DNA from: Pseudomonas morbosilactucae
GTDB taxonomy: Bacteria > Pseudomonadota > Gammaproteobacteria > Pseudomonadales > Pseudomonadaceae
DNA length: 64,000 nucleotides
Direction of reading: 5' to 3'
Assembly: GCF_023241715.1 (NCBI RefSeq)
Contig: NZ_JALQCW010000003.1
Coordinates: forward strand, 1-64,000
Position numbers and translations under genes: made by a program. A model generated the notes under the pieces. That model saw nothing but the letters and a program-made list of their open reading frames with translations, had not been told where the DNA came from and searched no databases. This document shows positions 47,253 to 56,134 of this stretch, one piece after another. Numbering within the stretch: position 1 is the stretch's first letter; every line of letters starts with the position of its first letter.

Positions 47253-48097
47253 AAGGGGCCGCTCCCCTGCCAATACAGGGCTTCTTGACGAACACGTTCA
47301 ATGTGTTGCTCAGGGGTTTCGCCAGGTCGGGGCAGCCAGAATGTCGGCAGTGTGTAATCCGCGGCTCGCAGGCTTTGGGTCAGAAGGAAATAGAGGGCAT
47401 CAGGTGCCTGCCAATTCCAGGTTGTGGCCAGGTCGAGTTGGGTGCGCAGCCAGGTGTCGATGTCTTGGTGTTCGGCAAGCGCCGCCAGCAGGTCTGTGTG
47501 CTCGCGCATGAGGTAACGCCTGATGTTGTCGAACTGCACGGCGGTGTAGGTGGCTTGCGGCGTGGGGATGTTCAGCCACTGCGGCTCAGGCGGCACCGGG
47601 TGCGTGCCCGGGGCCGGGTTGTCGTGGACGTTCCATTGTTCGGCCTGCCAGTAGCACACGCTGGCGATGGGCCCCAGGTAGCCTGGATGGTGTTCGGCTG
47701 GCATATGGGCCAAGGCCCGTCCCAGCACACGGTTGTCATGAAAGCGGTAAAGGCATTGATGGGGTGGCTCGCCGACCACCAATCGGTCGCGCCAATGTTG
47801 GGTCAGGGCATCAAGTTCGGTGGCCGGGGCGGTGGCCAACCATCCCCAATCGGCTTCAGGCGCCTTGAGCAGGGCCGCGAGCAAGTGAGGGGCTGCCCGA
47901 TCAAGTTGAAACAGATAAGGCCCTGCGCTGGCCAGCGAATGAGCTGGGGTACTGCGATACACCGCGCGGTAGCGCTCGTGGCCCACCTCGGCGATCAGGG
48001 CATCGCGGGCGTCAAGCGCCCCATCGGAGTCCAGCACCAGGTAGAGGCCGCGCCCTAGCCGGACTTGTTCATATAGCCATTGCTCCACGCTTTTCAT
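47249..48097 (-). CDS. DUF4123 T6SS effector adaptor
   Basis: A 282-residue cytoplasmic protein with the DUF4123 pattern: LYLVLDSDGALDARD near residue 18, SLASAGPYLFQLD near 54 and the HCLYRFHDNRVLGRALAHM-like core at about 112-131. DUF4123 proteins load effectors onto VgrG. It overlaps vgrG upstream and the lipoprotein gene downstream by four bases each, which is the standard vgrG-adaptor-effector organisation. Confidence 0.88.
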   Translation of the reverse strand: MKSVEQWLYEQVRLGRGLYLVLDSDGALDARDALIAEVGHERYRAVYRSTPAHSLASAGPYLFQLDRAAPHLLAALLKAPEADWGWLATAPATELDALTQHWRDRLVVGEPPHQCLYRFHDNRVLGRALAHMPAEHHPGYLGPIASVCYWQAEQWNVHDNPAPGTHPVPPEPQWLNIPTPQATYTAVQFDNIRRYLMREHTDLLAALAEHQDIDTWLRTQLDLATTWNWQAPDALYFLLTQSLRAADYTLPTFWLPRPGETPEQHIERVRQEALYWQGSGPL

Positions 48098-50163
48098 GCA
48101 CGTTCTCCGAGGTCACACAGACCATTGCGGCAGGCTTCACACAGCGGGCAGAAATCCACGGCCTGTTGCTTGCTCGCACTCATGATGGACAGTGGGTTGT
48201 CGATGATTGCCTGGGGGGCGCCGGCCAGCGATTCCAGGGCTTGCTGCGGCGCGACACCGGCCATCGGCGCACCGCCCAGCACCACCGGCTCGCTGCTGAA
48301 AATCCCGCCCGGGTTGATGACCAGGTGCTGGCCGCCGGCCTTGAGGGTCAGGCTCGTGCCGGCATCGATCACCACGTGGGCGGCGGTGAGCCGAGCCTGG
48401 GTGCCGGCCTGTAGCACCAGGCTGCCGTCGACATGGGTACTGGCGTTGCCATCGATGGACAGCCATTCATGGCCGGCAATCACGGTGTTGCGCACGCCTT
48501 GGGTGGTGTGGGTTTCGTTGCCCTGGATCAGGCTTGAGCTATGGCCGTCGACCTGTTCGTGGCGGTTGTTGCCGATCAGGCTGTGGCTGTCCTGGGTGAT
48601 CTGTTCGTGGCGCGAATGGCCGATGGTGGTGGTGCTGTCGTTGAGGATCAGGTGCTCAAGATCCCGTTGTGCCCGCAGGAAGATTTTTTCCTGCCCGGCT
48701 CGGTCTTCGAGCATCAGCTCGTTGTAGCCGCCACTGTTGGGTGTGCTGTGGCTGCGCAGAACGGTTTTACTGTGGTTTTCCGGCAGGGTGTACGGCACAG
48801 GGGTGGCGGTGTTGGCCACGCACCCGGTGATCAAAGGCTGATCGGGGTCGCCTTCCAGGTAGGTCACCACCACTTCCATGCCGATGCGGGGAATGCTCAC
48901 GGCACCAAAATTGTCCCCGGCCCAGCTGGATGACACCCGCAACCAGCAACTGCTTTTATCGCTGTTGAGTTCCGTGCGGTCCCAGGGCAGCTCGACCCGG
49001 ACCCGGCCCAGGGCATCGCAAAAAATCTCTTCGCCCGGCGGCCCTGTCACCCGTGCGGTCTGGCTCACCAGCACCGGTCGGCGCGGGGGCAGCGGCGGGC
49101 GGAACAACACGTCCCAGGGAATGGCGCTGAAATGGTTGTGGTAACCCTGGGTAAAGCCGTCAGGGGCGCTGGTATCGAGGGCTTCTTCGAGGACCTGGGG
49201 CTGCTTGCCGCGGTGATGAACACTGAGCAGCAGCCACAGGTCATTGCAGGCGTTGCGCGGGTGATCGCTCAAGGTGAAGAAGTGGCCGCTGCGCAGGGTC
49301 GGCTGGCCGCTCTCGCCTTCGGCCAACTGATAGTCGACACGGTGACTTTCCAGGGCTCGCTGGACCTGCTGTTGACCGCGCGCCTCGGTGGGCAGCGGCA
49401 GTGGGTAGCGATAGTCCTCAAGCGCCGGCCCCGATACGACGCTGTGGGTCCTTTCCAGCAGCCGATTGGGCCGCTGCACGTCATAGTCGCGGCGGGTGAC
49501 GGCTTGGGGGCGGGTGCTGAACCGCTGGGCGAAACGCTTGACGGTCGGGCCGTCGGCGACCTGCCCGCTGCCAGGTTGGTAAGGCGTTGTGTCGAGTGTC
49601 GGGAAGGCGGTCTGATTGTCGCTAAACACCAGCAGATGATTGTCCGCCGAGTGCTGGTGGTGCCAGGCGATGCCTTCTTCGGCGCACAGGCGCTGGATGA
49701 ATTCGAAATCGCTTTCGGCGTATTGGGTGCAGTACTCGCGCTCAGGGGCGCTGGGCACATGAAAGGCAAACACATCTGGTTGGATGCCGTGGCCCTGAAG
49801 CACCTGGGCCACGATCTGCGGCACGCTCTGATGTTGGAAAATTCGCTGGTTGTGGCTGAACTGCAGGTAGTGCAGCACCGGCACCAGCCGCAGGTGATAG
49901 TGGCTCAGGCGCCTGCCAGACGCCCCGGCGGCAATGTCTTCGATCCGCCCGTGCAGGCCTTCGCCCTTGGGGCCAAAACGAAGAAATGCCGGCTGACGCA
50001 GCAGGGGCTCCAGGTCGATATTCGGGTTTTCGCTGACCAGTTCGATATGGATGGCGTACAGGCTGCTGAGGGCTTCGATACCGTCAAAGGCCAGTACCTT
50101 GAAGTCGTGGCGAATTGAGGGAATCAGCAGGTCGAAATAGGCGGAGCCAGCCGGCGCGAACAT
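48094..50163 (-). CDS. vgrG: T6SS tip protein VgrG
   Basis: A 689-residue spike protein. The gp27-like part spans about residues 1-330 (YCTQYAESDFEFIQRLCAEE is diagnostic), then the gp5-like OB fold (GRVRVELPWD; SSSWAGDNFGAVSIPRIGME), then a repetitive beta-helix with DUF2345 (QDSHSLIGNNRHEQVDGHSS; LVLQAGTQARLTAAHVVIDA). The tail ends with four cysteines (672, 675, 678, 683) in FCPLCEACRNGLC, which is not usual for VgrG. AAGGA lies 7 nt before the ATG. It is an orphan vgrG: no structural T6SS genes are in the window. Confidence 0.95.
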   Translation of the reverse strand: MFAPAGSAYFDLLIPSIRHDFKVLAFDGIEALSSLYAIHIELVSENPNIDLEPLLRQPAFLRFGPKGEGLHGRIEDIAAGASGRRLSHYHLRLVPVLHYLQFSHNQRIFQHQSVPQIVAQVLQGHGIQPDVFAFHVPSAPEREYCTQYAESDFEFIQRLCAEEGIAWHHQHSADNHLLVFSDNQTAFPTLDTTPYQPGSGQVADGPTVKRFAQRFSTRPQAVTRRDYDVQRPNRLLERTHSVVSGPALEDYRYPLPLPTEARGQQQVQRALESHRVDYQLAEGESGQPTLRSGHFFTLSDHPRNACNDLWLLLSVHHRGKQPQVLEEALDTSAPDGFTQGYHNHFSAIPWDVLFRPPLPPRRPVLVSQTARVTGPPGEEIFCDALGRVRVELPWDRTELNSDKSSCWLRVSSSWAGDNFGAVSIPRIGMEVVVTYLEGDPDQPLITGCVANTATPVPYTLPENHSKTVLRSHSTPNSGGYNELMLEDRAGQEKIFLRAQRDLEHLILNDSTTTIGHSRHEQITQDSHSLIGNNRHEQVDGHSSSLIQGNETHTTQGVRNTVIAGHEWLSIDGNASTHVDGSLVLQAGTQARLTAAHVVIDAGTSLTLKAGGQHLVINPGGIFSSEPVVLGGAPMAGVAPQQALESLAGAPQAIIDNPLSIMSASKQQAVDFCPLCEACRNGLCDLGERA

Positions 50164-50397
50164 ACGCTAGTCCTTCAGCGGTGAAGGTCGACAAAGGCGT
50201 TCGGGACGGCGCCGATGCCAAGGAAGAATGAGGGGGTCATGCTAGGGAGGAGGGCAGAGCACCGGCTACAGGGGGATTCTGAAAGTCCCGCGGAAAGGTC
50301 GCTAATGCTGCAGTAAGAAACGAGGGGGGCGCCCTCGCCGTTAGACGGCGGGGCTGAGAGGGGCTGGTGCCCTGACCGGTACCAGGGCGCTGGCGGA
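50164..50397. other. Intergenic region upstream of vgrG
   Basis: This 234-nt gap lies between marC (stop at 50398) and vgrG. A hairpin (GCCCTG at 50369-50374, CAGGGC at 50383-50388) could terminate marC. The vgrG promoter should lie here, but I cannot pick out a convincing -35/-10 or sigma-54 element. Confidence 0.4.
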
Positions 50398-50994
50398 TTA
50401 AGGCACCAAGTACCCGCGCACCCCGGTAAAGATGATCTGCGCGGCCAGGGCGCAGACGAACAGCCCCATCAGGCGGCTGACGATTTGCAGGCCTTGTTCG
50501 CCGAGGATGCGTTCGATGCGGTTGGACAGGTAGAGCACCACGCCGACAGTGAAGCTGGCCAGGGCGATGCTGACGATAGCCATCAGTTTGTCGTCCCAGT
50601 GCGGCTGACTGACGCCCATGACCAGCAAGGCGCCGATGGTCCCGGGGCCGACGGTCAGGGGAATGGTCAACGGCACGATGGTCACGTCTTGCTGCACATT
50701 GTCGGTCTGCACCGCCGATTTGCCTTGGGCCATGCCCAGGGCGGAGATGAACAGCACGCTGCCGGCACCGATGCGGAAGGCGTCCACGGTGATGCCGAAA
50801 ACGCTGAAAATCACTCGGCCGAACAGGTACAGCAGCACGCTGGACACCAGGGTCGCCAGGGCAACTTTCCAGGCCAGGCGTCGGCGCTCCTTGCTGGAGT
50901 AACCGCGGGTCAGGCTGATAAAACACGACAGGACGAAGAAGGGGCTGTAGAGCACCAACATCTTCAGGTAAACGCTGAACAACACGTGGAGCAT
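50398..50994 (-). CDS. MarC family integral membrane protein
   Basis: A 198-residue protein with six membrane helices and the family motifs SPFFVLSCFISLTRG (about 17-31) and PLTIPLTVGPGTIGALLV (about 108-125). MarC was once thought to affect multiple antibiotic resistance, but the role is not established. Monocistronic, between the T6SS island and the tspR-retS region. Confidence 0.9.
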   Translation of the reverse strand: MLHVLFSVYLKMLVLYSPFFVLSCFISLTRGYSSKERRRLAWKVALATLVSSVLLYLFGRVIFSVFGITVDAFRIGAGSVLFISALGMAQGKSAVQTDNVQQDVTIVPLTIPLTVGPGTIGALLVMGVSQPHWDDKLMAIVSIALASFTVGVVLYLSNRIERILGEQGLQIVSRLMGLFVCALAAQIIFTGVRGYLVP

Positions 50995-51099
50995 GGTGGG
51001 AGCTCACAGCGAGGAAAGGGCGAGCGGGAGTTTAACAGGCGCCGCGCATGCTGTCGGCTCGGCCGGTACGAGGCTGGCTTCGGCCTTGGGCCAGGCGCT

Positions 51100-51743
51100 T
51101 TAACTGACGTGTTCGGGTGTCGCCGGGCCGGAGTAGAGGCTGTAGCCGCGTTCCCAGTCCGAGTTCAGGTGGCGGTTGCGGAAATCAATGTCGAACAGGG
51201 GGCGGCCGGGGAGTGCTGGCGTGTGCTCATGGCGCTGTTCAGCTCGTGCATGTGGGTGAGGAACGCTGGGTAGTCTTCGACGTACACACAGTCTTCCCGG
51301 GCAAAGCGCAGGCTGACCGTGGCGTTGCAGATCACCGCCAGGTTAAGGGTCAGGCCGGGGCCGACGCTGAGGCGGCCGCCAATGTCATAGATCCGGTCAC
51401 CGGTTTCCAGGGGCTGGCCCCAGGCCTTGTCGATGCTGTGCCGGTGGCCCTCGATGTCGACGGTCAGTGACGACTCGTAGCCCTTGACCTGTTCGAAGTG
51501 CACCTCGGCCTTTTGCACAATCAGAAAACTGTCGTCGTCCGCTGGCGGCACCCAGTCCGGCGCTTGTTGCGCCAGGCTGTCGATCACCGGATCGTCGAGG
51601 CGGTTGAGGACAATGTTGAACAGGGTGAAATTGAAGTGCTCAAGCAGGGCCTCGTTCAGCCCGATGTCGATGTAGGTGGTCAGCCCGCCGGCATTGGCGT
51701 AGTCGATGGCGCCGAAGGCGTGGCTGATGTCCAGTTCGATCAT
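51100..51743 (-). pseudogene. TspR-like protein gene with a C-terminal frameshift
   Basis: A cytoplasmic protein of about 214 residues if repaired. From the ATG at 51741-51743 the frame is open for 180-odd residues (MIELDISHAFGAIDYANAGG onward), then runs into a C-rich tract at 51198-51211. The frame shown stops soon after (at 51165), but one extra base lets it continue as LFDIDFRNRHLNSDWERGYS to a stop at 51100. This continuation looks like real protein sequence. Its place beside retS is that of P. aeruginosa PA4857 (TspR), reported to influence type III secretion; identity is by position, from memory. Confidence 0.65.
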
Positions 51744-51757
51744 GGGGCCCGGCCGGT

Positions 51758-54549
51758 TCAGGTGGTTTGCGCGGGCGCGCGGTCACGCAGGTCGCGCTGT
51801 GCCACCCAGTGCTCAACCAGGTCGCGCAGCTGCGAGAGTTCCACCGGCTTGGCCATGTGCCCATCCATGCCGGCCTGGCGCGCGCGCTCCTTGTGTTCGG
51901 CGAGGATGTGCGCGGTCAGGGCCACCACCGGGGTGCGGATCCGCTGGTTGCCGACTTCCCACGCCCGCAGTTGCTGGGTGGCGGAAAAACCGTCGAGCAC
52001 CGGCATTTCGCAGTCCATCAGCACCAGGTCGTAACGCTGGGCCTTCATCGCCTGCAGGGCCTCTTCGCCGTTGCTGGCGGTGTCGGGTTGCAGGTTGAGC
52101 TTGCCGAGCATGCCGCGGATGACTTTGGTGGAGATGCTGTTGTCTTCGGCCACCAGGATGCGGAAGTCGCTGGGCACGGCGACCGCTTCAGCGGCCGCCT
52201 GGACCACGCTGGCAGGCGAGGAAGTCGCCGCGGCCTGGCCCTTGTTGCGCTGGTTCAGTTCGTCGGCCAGGGTGGTCTTGAGGGTGTAGCCGGCCACGGG
52301 CTTGGCGAGGATGCGCTTGATCCCGGCATTGCGGGCGATGACCTTGCTCGGCGCGTTACTGATGCCGGTGAGCATGATCAGCAGGATGTCGTGGTTCAGG
52401 CTTGGGTCTTCCTTGATCTTCGCCGCCAGCTGCATGCCGGTCATGCCGGGCATGTTCTGGTCCAGCAGCACCACGTCGAAGTAGTCCCGCAGGTGCGCCT
52501 TGGTCCGCAGCAGGGCCAGGGCTTCCTTGCCCGATGGCACGGCACTGACGTTCAGGCCCCAGGCGCTGCATTGCTGCACCAGGACCTTGCGGCAGGTGTC
52601 GTTGTCGTCCACCACCAGCACCCGGGCGTCTTGCAGCGGGCCATCGAGGTCGGCGGTCGGGTGCTCCAGGCGCTCCGGGTCCAGGGGCAGGGTCAGCCAC
52701 AGGGTGCTGCCCTGGTTGGCGCTGCTTTTGATGCCGAACTCGCCGTGCATCAACAGCACCAGTTGCCGAGCGATCACCAGGCCCAGGTTGCCACCCAGCC
52801 GCGTGGCGGCGAGGAAGTTCTTGCTGTGCAGTTCGGTGTGCAGCAGGGCGTCACGCTCTTCGGCGTCCATCGGCTGGCCGCTGTCCTGCACCGCGATGCG
52901 CAGGCGCGGTTTGCTGCTGCGTTCGTCGAGGGCGACCACGATCAGCACTTCGCCTTCGTCGGTCTTCTTCAGGGCGTTTTCCAGCAGGCTCAGCAGCGCC
53001 TGGCGCAGGCGCGTGGGGTCGCCACTGATGACCCGCGGGACCTGGGGCTGGATAAAACTGATGAGCTCGACGTTCTGCTGCTCGGCCTTGGCGCGGAAGA
53101 TGCTCAGGCAGTCTTCGATCAAGGCGTTGAGGTCGAACTGCACGTCGTCCAGTTCGATCTGCCCGGACTCCAGCTTGGAGATGTCGAGGATCTCGTTGAT
53201 CAGGGTCAGCAGTTCATTGCCAGCGCTGTGGATGGTCTGCACGTAGTCCCGTTGCTTGACCGACAACGGCGTGCCCAGCAGCAGTTCGGTCATGCCCAGC
53301 ACGCCGTTCATCGGTGTGCGGATCTCATGGCTGATCTTGGCCAGGAACTCGGCCTTGGCGTTGACCTCGGCATTGCTGGCCGCCAGGTCACGGCTTTCGC
53401 TGAAGCGGTTTTCGGTGATGCTGCGCTGGCGTTCACCCAGGGCGATGCTCATCAACAGGCCGCTGACGCAGATCACGCAGAGCAGGGTGATGATCAGCCC
53501 TTGCGGCGAAACCAGGGTCAGGCCCAGCAGCGCCGGGAGAATCACCAGGGTGCCGAGGTTGAAGATCACCATGGCCAAGACGAACAGGCGGGCCGGACGA
53601 TAGCCCTTGTGCCAGTGGTAGGCGCCGACGAAGAGCATGCTCAGGCCGGCGAGGGCCACCAGGGCGTAGGTGATGATGTTCAGCGGCAGGGTGCTGACAA
53701 ACAGCAACAGCAGGCTGCACAGGCCGACCAGCAGAATATCCCCCAGCAGCAGGCGGTTCAGCGGGTGCGGGCCCAGGGGCGCGAAGTAGCGGTAGGCGAA
53801 CATCAGGCCGCAGGGCGCGGTGAGCAACAGCGCCAGATAGGCCCCGGGTGTTTGCAGGGCCGACATGCTCGGCATCCAGGGGCTGAGCAGGTTGAGCAGC
53901 ATCAGCAGGCTGAGGGACAGCAGGATTTCACAGGCCGCCAGCCACAGGCTGCTTCTGGAGCGGGTGTAGGCATAGCGCGTGAGGTTGTGCAGGATCAGCA
54001 TCGCCAGGCAGCCGAACAGCAGGCCATAGATCAGCGTCTGGCTCTGGTTGGCGGCACTGCTCACCGCCGCCTCCAGGGTAATGTAAGGCCGTAACTGGTG
54101 GTCGGAGACCAGGCGCAGGTAGACGTCCAGGGTTTTCTGGCTTTGCGGCAGCGGCAGCATCAAGTCGCTGCTGGGCAGCAGGGGAGTATCGGTCTGGGGG
54201 GGGCAGTGCCGGCGTTCTGTTGTGCGATCAGCTTGTCGCCGTCGAGCACATACAGGTTCAGGCGCGACAGGTCCGGCGCGAAGATGCGCAGCAGCTGTTC
54301 ATGTTGGCCCGGTTGCAGTTTGAAGCGTAACCACAGGGCGCCATCGGGGTCGGCGGCGGTCAGCTTGTCCAGTTCGATGGGGCTGAACTGGTTGATGTAG
54401 CGTGCGGAGCGGATATCACTGAGCTGCAGGTCGGCCTGTTCGTCGAGCAATACCGACCAGCCACTGCCTTGAGCGGCCTGGGCCGTATGCAAGCAGAGCA
54501 GGGTCAACAGGGTGACAGCGAAGCCTACGGCATTCCTGAGCCAGCGCAC
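51758..54549 (-). pseudogene. retS: Hybrid sensor kinase RetS, split by a frameshift
   Basis: RetS is the inner-membrane hybrid kinase that restrains GacS and so keeps RsmY/Z low and T6SS/biofilm functions off. From a GTG at 54547-54549 come a signal peptide (residues 1-26) and the start of the periplasmic DISMED2 domain. The frame is then lost in a run of eight C (54196-54203). One added base restores a 930-residue protein: seven helices, HisKA with His408 (KISHEIRTPMNG), a degenerate ATPase, receiver 1 (Asp697, VVLLDQNMPG) and receiver 2 (Asp846, LVLMDCEMPV). It sits beside purD and tspR, as in P. aeruginosa. It is either a real null or phase-variable allele, or an error in a homopolymer. 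Confidence 0.9.
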
Positions 54550-54608
54550 GGCGAGATCCCTTCGTTGGTTGATGCCTGATTATAACTATGCGCGGCACCA
54601 TAACCGCG

Positions 54609-54633
54609 CGGCAAGGGCCAGGGGCCCTTGCCG
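54609..54633 (-). terminator. Terminator hairpin after purD
   Basis: CGGCAAGGGCC and GGCCCTTGCCG form a perfect 11-bp stem with a 3-nt loop, 17 nt past the purD stop (54650). No T-run follows, so it may also be a processing or stabilising structure. Confidence 0.65.
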
Positions 54634-54649
54634 ATGACCAGGGCTGAGC

Positions 54650-55945
54650 TTACTCCTGGTTGTCGCCACGTTCACGGGCAATGGCGCGGTAGCCGATATC
54701 CTTGCGGTAGAAGCAACCCGGCCAGTCGATCTTGGCTGCCAGCTGGTACGCCTGCTGTTGGGCGGCGTCGACGCTGTTGCCCAGTGCGGTGGCGCAAAGC
54801 ACGCGGCCGCCGGAAGTGACCACCTGGCCGTCCTTGAGGGCGGTGCCCGCGTGGAAGACTTTGCCTTCCAGTGCAGCAGCCGCGTCCAGCCCCTGGATCA
54901 CGTCACCTTTGGCGTAGTCGCTCGGGTAGCCACCGGCTGCCAGGACGATGCCCAGGCTTGGGCGTGGGTCCCACTGTGCCTCGACTTTATCCAATGCCTG
55001 GGCCAAGGCCGCTTCCACCAGCAGCACCAGGCTCGATTGCAGGCGCAGCATCACCGGTTGGGTTTCCGGATCGCCGAAGCGGCAGTTGAACTCGATGACT
55101 TTCGGGTTGCCGGCCTTGTCGATCATCAGACCGGCGTAAAGGAAGCCGGTGTAGACGTTGCCTTCGTCGGCCATGCCGCGCACGGTCGGCCAGATCACCA
55201 GGTCCATGACCCGCTGATGCACTTCGGCCGTGACCACAGGGGCCGGGGAGTAGGCACCCATGCCGCCGGTGTTCGGGCCGGTGTCGCCGTCGCCGACGCG
55301 TTTGTGGTCCTGGCTGGTGGCCATCGGCAGTACGTTCTTGCCGTCGACCATGACGATGAAGCTGGCTTCTTCGCCGTCGAGGAATTCCTCGATCACCACG
55401 CGGGAACCGGCTTCGCCGAAAGCGTTGCCAGCCAGCATGTCGCGCACGGCGTCTTCGGCTTCGGCCAGGGTCATGGCGACGATCACGCCTTTACCGGCGG
55501 CCAGGCCGTCGGCCTTGATCACGATCGGTGCGCCTTTTTCACGCAGGTAAGCCAGGGCCGGCTCGATCTCGGTGAAGTTCTGGTAATCGGCGGTCGGGAT
55601 CTTGTGGCGTGCCAGGAAATCCTTGGTGAAGGCTTTCGAACCTTCCAGCTGGGCGGCGCCAGCGGTCGGGCCGAAGCAATCCAGGCCGCGCTCGCGGAAC
55701 AGGTCGACCACACCGGCCACCAGCGGCACTTCCGGGCCAACGATGGTCAGGGACACATTCTTCTCGGCGAAATCCGCCAACTGCTCCAGGGCCAGGACGT
55801 CGATGGCAACGTTCTCGCACTTGGCTTCGATGGCGGTGCCGGCGTTGCCGGGGGCCACGAATACTTTTTCGACCCGTGGGTCCTGAGCGACTTTCCAGGC
55901 CAGGGCGTGTTCACGACCGCCGCTACCGATGATCAGTACATTCAT
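54650..55945 (-). CDS. purD: Phosphoribosylamine-glycine ligase PurD
   Basis: A 431-residue ATP-grasp enzyme of purine synthesis, joining glycine to phosphoribosylamine. N-terminal domain MNVLIIGSGGREHALAWKV; ATP-grasp core KADGLAAGKGVIVAMT; PGDPE-like metal region IEFNCRFGDPETQPVM (about 290). It is followed downstream by retS and preceded by purH; the pair is the usual pseudomonad purHD arrangement. Confidence 0.97.
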   Translation of the reverse strand: MNVLIIGSGGREHALAWKVAQDPRVEKVFVAPGNAGTAIEAKCENVAIDVLALEQLADFAEKNVSLTIVGPEVPLVAGVVDLFRERGLDCFGPTAGAAQLEGSKAFTKDFLARHKIPTADYQNFTEIEPALAYLREKGAPIVIKADGLAAGKGVIVAMTLAEAEDAVRDMLAGNAFGEAGSRVVIEEFLDGEEASFIVMVDGKNVLPMATSQDHKRVGDGDTGPNTGGMGAYSPAPVVTAEVHQRVMDLVIWPTVRGMADEGNVYTGFLYAGLMIDKAGNPKVIEFNCRFGDPETQPVMLRLQSSLVLLVEAALAQALDKVEAQWDPRPSLGIVLAAGGYPSDYAKGDVIQGLDAAAALEGKVFHAGTALKDGQVVTSGGRVLCATALGNSVDAAQQQAYQLAAKIDWPGCFYRKDIGYRAIARERGDNQE

Positions 55946-56035
55946 TTCAAAAACCTCGGATGACGCTAATTCTGTTTTAGAACCTAGAGCGCTTCACGCC
56001 ATAGGAGGTTGCAATGACGCCGGTAGATGCAAGGC

Positions 56036-56095
56036 GGAGCCCATCTCGATGAGCGCAGTTGCCTGTTGGCAATGAGCATCATCGGGATGGGCTCC
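56036..56095. other. Nested inverted repeat between purH and purD
   Basis: GGAGCCCATC (56036-56045) and GATGGGCTCC (56086-56095) form a 10-bp outer stem. An inner TTGCC-TGTT-GGCAA hairpin lies at 56059-56072. It could be an RNA element in the purHD message or a repeat remnant. No known purine riboswitch is recognised. Confidence 0.5.
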
Positions 56096-56134
56096 AACGC
56101 AGCAGATGCCGGTGTCAGTGCGACCGTTGTCGTA

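Noticed and set aside
40935..50163. Prophage origin of the vgrG region
   Set aside because: No capsid, terminase, integrase or lysis genes; DUF4123 and a lipase mark a T6SS island.
51767..54094. 775-codon open frame opposite retS
   Set aside because: Biased, Gln/His/Ala-rich antisense translation typical of high-GC genes; no domain.
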